A DNA stretch of 8,878 bases, taken from assembly GCA_043772905.1 (NCBI GenBank), contig JAYVFS010000250.1, positions 1 to 8,878 on the forward strand, given 5' to 3'. The position numbers were made by a program, and so were the translations under genes. The stretch is from JAAFJT01 sp043772905. GTDB lineage: Bacteria > Bacteroidota > Bacteroidia > Chitinophagales > Saprospiraceae. Of this stretch, positions 5,228 through 8,878 are shown in pieces; positions within the stretch are counted from its first letter, which is position 1, and the number at the start of each line of letters is the position of its first letter. The notes under the pieces were generated by a model, which was not told the DNA's origin, searched no databases, and saw nothing but the letters and a program-made list of their open reading frames with translations.

Positions 5228-5803
5228 ATGAATACAGTAAGCACGAAGCCCGTCCAAAACGGCAATCAAAATCAAGGAAAAGCAAATGGAGAGAAATCGA
5301 AATCAGGTGTAGCACATGGTTTACGCACTTTGCTTGTTGATGAACTCAAAGACATCTATTGGGCAGAAAAAGCACTCACAAGGGCAATTCCTAAAATGAT
5401 CAAAAATGCCAGTGCAGAGGAATTGATACAAGCACTGACGGGGCATCTTGAAGCCACAAAAGAACATGTCACTCGATTAGAACAAGTTTTCTCCTCTCTT
5501 GGTGAAAAAGTTGAAGAGAAAAAATGCGAAGCCATTTTTGGCTTAATCAAAGAAGCAGAAGACATTATGGAACATACAGAAAACGGTATGGTGCGTGATG
5601 CAGGTATTATTTTAGCAAGTCAAAAAGTTGAACACTACGAAATTGCTACTTATGGAACACTTTGCTGTTTCGCTAAAACTTTAGGTGAAGACGAAGCCGC
5701 AGCCTTGTTACACGAAACTTTAAGCGAGGAAAAAGAAGCAGATCAAAAATTGACTGAAATCGCTGAGTCCTTTATTAATGCTGAAGCAGCTCATGTAAGC
5801 TAA
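5228..5803 (+). CDS. DUF892 (YciF-like) ferritin-fold stress protein
   Basis: 191 aa. Residues 1-29 are a hydrophilic Asn/Gln/Lys-rich tail. From about 30 the sequence is a four-helix bundle of the DUF892/YciE-YciF family within the ferritin-like superfamily. Family hallmarks are LLVDELKDIYWAEKAL (35-50), HLEATKEHVTRLEQVF (73-88), QKVEHYEIATYGTL (132-145) and LSEEKEADQKL (165-175). The Glu and His residues in these helices (E39, E47, E75/E79, H80, E135, H136, E138, E168) are candidate ligands of a di-metal centre. No signal peptide, so cytoplasmic. Family members are linked to general, osmotic and oxidative stress, but the exact reaction is not established. The next gene starts 51 bases downstream on the same strand and the three genes look like one operon. 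The ATG at 5228 has an A-rich leader without a Shine-Dalgarno. Confidence 0.9.
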   Translation: MNTVSTKPVQNGNQNQGKANGEKSKSGVAHGLRTLLVDELKDIYWAEKALTRAIPKMIKNASAEELIQALTGHLEATKEHVTRLEQVFSSLGEKVEEKKCEAIFGLIKEAEDIMEHTENGMVRDAGIILASQKVEHYEIATYGTLCCFAKTLGEDEAAALLHETLSEEKEADQKLTEIAESFINAEAAHVS

Positions 5804-5854
5804 GAAATGAAGCCTGTAAAGTATTTTTAGTATGAAATTTTAAACATAAAAATA

Positions 5855-6394
5855 ATGAAAAAATTAATTTTAGCAATGACAGCCTTTGCTCTTTCATCGA
5901 GTGCATTTGCCCAAACGGATACCGTCAGAGCAAAAGGTGTATCCACGACTTTATATTACAATGGATATAACAATGGGTTTAATCAAGGCACACTGCCTAA
6001 TGCTGCAGACATGGAAAACATGAAAAGGGATACGGTGCCGAAAGGAAAACTTAAGAAAAAGATGTCGAAAAGACCACATGCCCTACCTATGTCGCCAGAT
6101 TCAGCGCATCTTGGTATGCACAAGGACAAAATGAAGCATAAAATGATGGATAAATCAACTCAAAAGCACGAGATGATGGATATGTCAAATGAAAAACATG
6201 TGATGATGCAAGATGGCAAAGTAATAATTATGAGAGATGCTAAGATGATTACAGTCAAAGCATACACGCCCTTAAGCAATGGCACAAGAGTGATGAGCGA
6301 CGGCACCATCATAAAAAAAGACGGTACTAAAACGATGTTGAAAGAAGGCGAATGCCTAAACATGGCAGGCGAAATGGTACCGATGAAAAATTAA
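5855..6394 (+). CDS. Exported Met/His-rich DUF6799 protein
   Basis: 179 aa. Residues 1-19 (MKKLILAMTAFALSSSAFA) are a clear Sec signal peptide with an AFA-Q cleavage site, so the protein is periplasmic or secreted. A low-complexity Lys/Met/His region follows (about 50-122) and contains three 10-residue repeats of the type xKHxMMDxSx at 93-122. The C-terminal part, MMQDGKVIIMRD to GECLNMAGEMV (about 115-175), fits the DUF6799 pattern of alternating DGK/NGT/DGT turns (LSNGTRVMSDGTIIKKDG). Methionine plus histidine clusters in an exported protein suggest binding of copper(I) or another soft metal (inference). It sits between two ferritin-like genes with gaps of 51 and 39 bases, so it is probably co-transcribed with them. 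Confidence 0.85.
   Translation: MKKLILAMTAFALSSSAFAQTDTVRAKGVSTTLYYNGYNNGFNQGTLPNAADMENMKRDTVPKGKLKKKMSKRPHALPMSPDSAHLGMHKDKMKHKMMDKSTQKHEMMDMSNEKHVMMQDGKVIIMRDAKMITVKAYTPLSNGTRVMSDGTIIKKDGTKTMLKEGECLNMAGEMVPMKN
6131..6220 (+). repeat. Three 30-bp tandem repeats in the DUF6799 gene
   Basis: In-frame units at 6131-6160, 6161-6190 and 6191-6220 encode MKHKMMDKST, QKHEMMDMSN and EKHVMMQDGK. The KH.MM core is kept in all three, while the DNA has drifted at silent and non-core positions. The third unit merges into the DUF6799 domain. Confidence 0.75.
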
Positions 6395-6433
6395 AAATAA
6401 AAGATTATAATTTAACAATTTAAAACTCAAATA

Positions 6434-6889
6434 ATGAATTACGAAAATGCAATTGATGCGTTAAACACGCTCATCGAAATCAACAACGACAGAATCGAAG
6501 GCTACAAAACAGCTGTTGAAGAAACGGATGAAATGGAGCTGAAAACTCTGTTTTCCGAACTGTCGCTGACAAGCCACAAATGTCATTCGGAATTGGTTGC
6601 CGAAGTAAGAAGCCTCGGCGGCACACCTGCTGAGGGTACTAAAACAACCGGCAAAATCTACCGTGCGTGGATGGATTTTAAATCCCTTCTGACAGGTAAC
6701 AGTCGTTCATCTATTCTAAATTCATGTGAATATGGTGAAGATGTTGCCCTCTCTACTTACGACGATGTTTTAAGCAATCATGCTGAAGATTTAACTATCG
6801 TACAACGAACGATGTTAAATTTGCAACGCTCATTGATAAAAGCTGACCACGACAAAGTAAAAGAGTTAAGAGATATGATGCCCGCATAG
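6434..6889 (+). CDS. DUF2383 / PA2169-family four-helix-bundle protein
   Basis: 151 aa, the usual length for the PA2169-type DUF2383 proteins of the ferritin-like superfamily. Helix 1 is DALNTLIEINNDRIEGYKTA (about 9-28). Helix 2 contains LKTLFSELSLTSHKCHSEL with the ELS..SH.CH pattern that is common in the family. The loop LGGTPAEGTKTTGKIYRAWMDFK is a strong family signature. Helices 3 and 4 carry CEYGEDVALSTYDDVL and IVQRTMLNLQRSLIKADHDKV. Glu and His residues on these helices could bind metal. It has no signal peptide. The role in the literature is vague (stress-associated, ferritin-like). It follows the DUF6799 gene by 39 bases and is the last gene of the cluster; I see no strong terminator directly after it. 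Confidence 0.9.
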   Translation: MNYENAIDALNTLIEINNDRIEGYKTAVEETDEMELKTLFSELSLTSHKCHSELVAEVRSLGGTPAEGTKTTGKIYRAWMDFKSLLTGNSRSSILNSCEYGEDVALSTYDDVLSNHAEDLTIVQRTMLNLQRSLIKADHDKVKELRDMMPA

Positions 6890-6930
6890 AAACAATTATG
6901 ACCGGCAAATTAAGCCCTCGAGTTTGAGTT

Positions 6931-6984
6931 ATGAAATTTTGTTTGGTGGCATCGTTATTCTTGTTGGTTTGTCAGGTTGGCTAA
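6931..6984 (+). pseudogene. Possible fossil lipoprotein signal peptide
   Basis: ATG opens 17 codons, MKFCLVASLFLLVCQVG, then TAA. Basic residue, hydrophobic core and a LLVC lipobox-like end are exactly what a Bacteroidota lipoprotein start looks like, but the frame stops three residues after the Cys. It may be the 5' end of a deleted or frameshifted lipoprotein gene. At 17 codons, chance is a real alternative. Confidence 0.3.
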
Positions 6985-7279
6985 ACGGCATCAGAGACAT
7001 AGAAGTTTTCCAACCTTCTATCTATGACCAACGAAATGGTATGCGAGTCTGTACCCCGTTAATCAACAGGGATAACAATGTCACTAAACGGAATTTCTTT
7101 TTTGTATGCGTTATTGCCCCCTCCCCGAAACAATCGGGATTTCGTACCTCCATGATGCTTTTAGCTTCATCACGCGTTGGCGTGACAGTATCTATATAAC
7201 TTTTGGTAGGTAAGTACATGAACGTAAATAAACGAGAAATTGATTTCGTACAGGTATTGGATAGTCAATGCTTTACGCC

Positions 7280-7310
7280 ATTCATCGTTCATCATTTATC
7301 ATTCATCATT
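7280..7310 (+). repeat. 7-bp tandem repeat (ATTCATC)n
   Basis: Four units, ATTCATC, GTTCATC, ATTTATC, ATTCATC (7280-7307), followed by ATT. It is a heptanucleotide microsatellite in the gap upstream of the gene at 7368. It may vary in copy number. No function is evident. Confidence 0.75.
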
Positions 7311-7330
7311 ACTTAGATTCCTTTATTGTC

Positions 7331-7338
7331 TATCTTTA
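7331..7338 (+). promoter_or_regulatory. Candidate -7 box upstream of 7368
   Basis: TATCTTTA fits the Bacteroidota -7 consensus TAnnTTTG at seven of eight positions and lies 30 bases before the ATG at 7368. The extended word TATCTTTAACAA recurs at 8794-8805. A -33 TTTG box at the expected spacing is not visible. Confidence 0.4.
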
Positions 7339-7367
7339 ACAAATCAAAAAATAAAACATAAAATAGC

Positions 7368-7649
7368 ATGAAAAAAGTAAGTAAAAATAAGAACCTACTG
7401 AACTCAGACTCAGGTAATGAACAAAAAATCAGTCTTGAGGGATACCCACAATTCCCTGAAAAAGAAGATGTTTACGATAAATCTAAAAGAAAAAAGTCTA
7501 AAAATACTGAGGGGGGTAGAGCGAGAACTTCTAACGACGAAGTTTTTGGAAATGACATTTTTGGCGATGAATCGGATATTCCAGATTCTGAATTGGACGA
7601 CTTCGCAGTGAAGACGAGCAAAACAACTATTACAGATAGTCAGCGATAG
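7368..7649 (+). CDS. Small acidic hypothetical protein
   Basis: 93 aa, highly charged and probably disordered, with no signal peptide. It starts basic (MKKVSKNKN), has a YPQFPEKEDVYDKSKRKK segment in the middle and an acidic end with FGDESDIPDSELDDFAVK. This layout (YPxFP..ED.Y.K, then D.DIP.SELDD) resembles a widespread small uncharacterised Bacteroidota protein whose members carry D(L/I)xVPGSELDD. I make that link from memory of the pattern and cannot verify it. Members often continue with an Asn/Tyr/Gly-rich tail, which is absent here. Motif copy 5 falls in the middle of the frame and encodes N-T-E-G-G-R. It converges on the minus-strand gene 7704-8648 with a shared terminator. Confidence 0.75.
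   Translation: MKKVSKNKNLLNSDSGNEQKISLEGYPQFPEKEDVYDKSKRKKSKNTEGGRARTSNDEVFGNDIFGDESDIPDSELDDFAVKTSKTTITDSQR
7505..7517 (+). repeat. Recurrent motif TACTGAGGGGGGT (six G), copy 5
   Basis: 13-base form with six G, on the coding strand of the small acidic protein gene, read in frame as AAT ACT GAG GGG GGT AGA. It interrupts an otherwise Lys/Ser-rich stretch with Gly-Gly. Confidence 0.8.
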
Positions 7650-7661
7650 ACATTGAACGCT

Positions 7662-7698
7662 ACGTTAGGGGAGTTCTGAAAGCTCCCCTAACGTTTTC
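7662..7698. terminator. Bidirectional terminator between convergent genes
   Basis: Perfect 12-bp arms ACGTTAGGGGAG (7662-7673) and CTCCCCTAACGT (7683-7694), 9-base loop, followed by TTTTCG on the plus strand. It is placed between the stops of the plus-strand gene (7649) and the minus-strand gene (7704) and can serve both. Confidence 0.8.
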
Positions 7699-7703
7699 GT
7701 CAT

Positions 7704-8648
7704 TTACCCTTCGGCAACAGCCACCAACAGCACATTGAGCCGCGCAGTCACGCCCGTACTGATTTTGAAATCTTTGAATATCTGCGTAACGTAGCCTTCT
7801 TTCTCCACAATGATTGTGTATTTGCCACTACTGAGGGGGGTGATTTCAAACTTGCCATATTTATCAGTGACAGCATTCTTGCCGAAATCTTTAACTGTAA
7901 TCCGAACACCATCCAATACATATTTATTGACATCTTGCATGACTTTGCCCGAAATGCCGGCATTCTTAACGCCATGCGTTTGGCTTTCGAATACAGAAAA
8001 AGCGTATTGTTTTGCTTTTTCAAGGTTGCCTTGATACATCCGTTGCACATCTGTCAATACACCCGAAACGCTTGTGAAGATGTCGTTATTGGCATCAATC
8101 TTTTCGTCTCTTTTTTCTCTTGCTGCCTTTTCTGCTGCGTCCAAGTCATTGTTGATGCTTTTCACTTCTGCAATCAAAGTGCGAAAATCCGTTTCAAATG
8201 CGGTGGGTATATTGTTGTTTGCCAGCAAAACAGGGCTGTGGTTGTCAAAAAACAAAAGCACAGAACTCATCAACTGCGTCATTTCTGTCCAATTGTCTTT
8301 TTTAACCTTTGGGATACGCCCAGCACCCGCTTCGGCGTACATGATTTTGACATCGCCGCCCGTAAAACATTCATCAATATAGGATTGCAACATCGCAAAT
8401 TTGAGTACAATCTTATCTCTTGCCGCTTCCAATTCCAAATTCAAGCGTTTCGACAAAGATTGGCGTGCCGCCAAATCGGGTAACATATCCGCCGTATCAA
8501 TTTTGTCGGACAATTGATCGAAAAAGGCTTGTGTGTATTTGGGTTTGAATGCTGTTAAATCTGATAAAATGGATTGGCAGCTTTTGACAATCAAGCGCGA
8601 TGCCTCATACAGGTTCGCTTGTGAGCAAGGATATAATGCTTTAGACAT
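7704..8648 (-). CDS. Helical protein with C-terminal CarboxypepD_reg-like domain
   Basis: 314 aa. Residues 1 to about 230 are predominantly helical, with a charged coiled-coil-like stretch around LDAAEKAAREKRDEKID, and match no family I recognise. Residues about 231-312 form a carboxypeptidase regulatory-like beta-domain: GISGKVMQ...VLDGVRITVKD, then VTDKYGKFEITPLSSGKY and EKEGYVTQIF, the usual pattern of (V/I)xG.V, a T..DG.F.I..L..G.Y turn and a closing GY. Such domains usually act as small transthyretin-like modules in exported or surface proteins, but no signal peptide is present here, so the protein appears cytoplasmic or is exported by another route. The start ATG at 8646-8648 has an A/T-rich leader. 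A 16-bp palindrome lies 40 bases upstream. Motif copy 6 overlaps codons for T-P-L-S-S in the beta-domain turn. Function unknown. Confidence 0.85.
   Translation of the reverse strand: MSKALYPCSQANLYEASRLIVKSCQSILSDLTAFKPKYTQAFFDQLSDKIDTADMLPDLAARQSLSKRLNLELEAARDKIVLKFAMLQSYIDECFTGGDVKIMYAEAGAGRIPKVKKDNWTEMTQLMSSVLLFFDNHSPVLLANNNIPTAFETDFRTLIAEVKSINNDLDAAEKAAREKRDEKIDANNDIFTSVSGVLTDVQRMYQGNLEKAKQYAFSVFESQTHGVKNAGISGKVMQDVNKYVLDGVRITVKDFGKNAVTDKYGKFEITPLSSGKYTIIVEKEGYVTQIFKDFKISTGVTARLNVLLVAVAEG
7829..7841 (+). repeat. Recurrent motif TACTGAGGGGGGT (six G), copy 6
   Basis: 13-base form on the plus strand, antisense to the gene 7704-8648. In the gene it reads ACC CCC CTC AGT AGT (T-P-L-S-S) at a position where the domain family normally has a similar peptide, so it is accommodated without disturbing the fold. 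Confidence 0.8.
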
Positions 8649-8688
8649 TTTTTAAAATTAAAGGAGTGAATGATTTTTTTTGAATCAA

Positions 8689-8704
8689 TACCTATATATA
8701 GGTA
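8689..8704. promoter_or_regulatory. 16-bp perfect palindrome upstream of the 8648 gene
   Basis: TACCTATATATAGGTA is its own complement. It lies 41 bases upstream of the start codon of the minus-strand gene, where a promoter or operator is expected. The TATA core could be a melting region, and the symmetry fits a dimeric repressor site. No regulator is identified. Confidence 0.5.
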
Positions 8705-8719
8705 GTTTTACTCGACTTT

Positions 8720-8801
8720 TGCCGCTTTTATCGTTCCGTCGGAATCTCTTTGTCGCTTTATGCCGCTTTTGTCATTCAGGAGGAATCTCTTTGTATCTTT
8801 A
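8720..8801. repeat. Two 41-bp tandem repeats
   Basis: Units 8720-8760 and 8761-8801 agree at 34 of 41 positions. Both contain TGCCGCTTTT, GGAATCTCTTTGT and end CTTTA. The core TTCCGTCGGAA of unit 1 is a small hairpin, partly lost in unit 2. The style (ATTCCG..GGAATCTC) is like short intergenic repeats seen in Bacteroidota genomes (from memory). Each unit carries TTTTG and a downstream TAnnTTTA- or CGCTTTA-like box about 22 bases apart, so promoter activity on the plus strand is possible. Confidence 0.8.
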
Positions 8802-8816
8802 ACAATGTACAAAAGA

Positions 8817-8878
8817 GTCGAGTAGGGCGAGGGCAGTCCGACAACTGCCCCTACCCTCTCACAGAACCGTACTTGAAA
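8817..8878 (-). mobile_element. Group II intron 3' end (domains V-VI), partial
   Basis: On the minus strand the edge reads TTTCAAGTACGGTTCT, the 3' half of a group II intron domain V. It is followed by a long hairpin that fits domain VI: GGGCAGT/ACTGCCC (8844-8850 with 8831-8837, loop 8838-8843), extended through an interrupted GGG/CCC stem. The 3' strand ends CCCTACTCGAC, with a candidate branch-point A (8823) seven bases from the terminal C at 8817, which gives the required A-pyrimidine intron end. The intron body and any reverse transcriptase/maturase gene lie beyond the right edge. Flanking exon sequence begins TCTTTTGTAC on the minus strand. Confidence 0.75.

Larger units (their letters stand above)
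6890..7367. other. 478-base intergenic stretch with small hairpins
   Basis: No complete gene is supported. Small hairpins are visible: ATAGAAG/CTTCTAT (6999-7005, 7015-7021), CCCGA/TCGGG (7124-7128, 7134-7138) and TCACGC/GCGTGA with a 4-base loop (7170-7185). A short minus-strand frame at 7022-7219 and a plus-strand frame at 6924-7199 are open, but neither has a usual start context or a recognisable family. A fossil signal peptide at 6931-6984, a 7-bp tandem repeat at 7280-7310 and a promoter-like box at 7331 are listed separately. Confidence 0.55.

Noticed and set aside
7117..7126. CCCCCTCCCC, looking like another G-rich motif copy
   Set aside because: It lacks the AGTA half of the motif. 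It belongs to the small CCCGA/TCGGG hairpin.
6924..7219. Open frames on both strands in the 6890-7367 gap
   Set aside because: They overlap each other, have poor start contexts, contain small hairpins and show no family pattern.
7935..8483. Long plus-strand open frame (182 codons) antisense to the 7704-8648 gene
   Set aside because: It is a shadow of the minus-strand gene, which has a clear beta-domain and conserved patterns. The plus-strand product is Cys/Phe-rich and has no domain.
8670..8705. Eleven-codon plus-strand ORF with AAAGGAG upstream
   Set aside because: It is short, lies in the promoter of the opposite gene and ends in the palindrome; probably chance.
7280..8801. Tandem repeats considered as a CRISPR array
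   Set aside because: The 7-bp units have no spacers, and the 41-bp units are adjacent, imperfect and only two in number.

Overview
The window looks like an accessory stretch of a Bacteroidota chromosome, most like Saprospiria/Chitinophagia-type genomes (inference). It is AT-rich. Real starts have A-rich leaders with no Shine-Dalgarno sequence. Two lipoprotein or Sec-type exported proteins of unknown function are present, together with families common in this phylum: DUF6799, DUF892, DUF2383, DUF819 and a CarboxypepD_reg-like beta-domain. No rRNA, tRNA or CRISPR array is visible.

Layout. Positions 1-247 are non-coding, with one copy of a recurrent G-rich word and an orphan minus-strand terminator. 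Positions 248-2588 hold two exported proteins of unknown function, each followed by a terminator. Positions 2589-3821 are a gene graveyard. It contains an intact VapB-like antitoxin whose PIN toxin is cut off after about 18 codons, two copies of a module made of a 25-codon gene tail plus a terminator hairpin (both on the minus strand), and the 3' tail of a lost plus-strand gene. Positions 3818-4972 (minus) encode a DUF819 membrane protein. Its divergent upstream region holds a large imperfect palindrome (5011-5087) and a TTGACA/TGTCAA inverted repeat. Positions 5228-6889 are a tight three-gene plus-strand cluster: a DUF892 (YciF-like) ferritin-fold protein, a Met/His-rich exported DUF6799 protein and a DUF2383 four-helix-bundle protein. 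This is probably a metal or oxidative stress unit. Positions 6890-7367 are intergenic, with small hairpins, a 7-bp tandem repeat and a fossil signal peptide. Positions 7368-7649 (plus) encode a small acidic protein. It converges through a strong bidirectional terminator on 7704-8648 (minus), a helical protein with a C-terminal beta-domain. Upstream of that gene lie a 16-bp palindrome, two 41-bp tandem repeats and, at the right edge, the 3' end (domains V/VI) of a group II intron on the minus strand.

The most unusual signal is the word TACTGAGGGGG(G)T. It occurs six times in 8.9 kb, in both orientations, both between genes and inside three reading frames. Several copies sit beside truncated genes. 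It behaves like a genome-wide short motif (Chi-like, uptake-like, HIP1-like or recombination-associated), but its function cannot be decided from this window.
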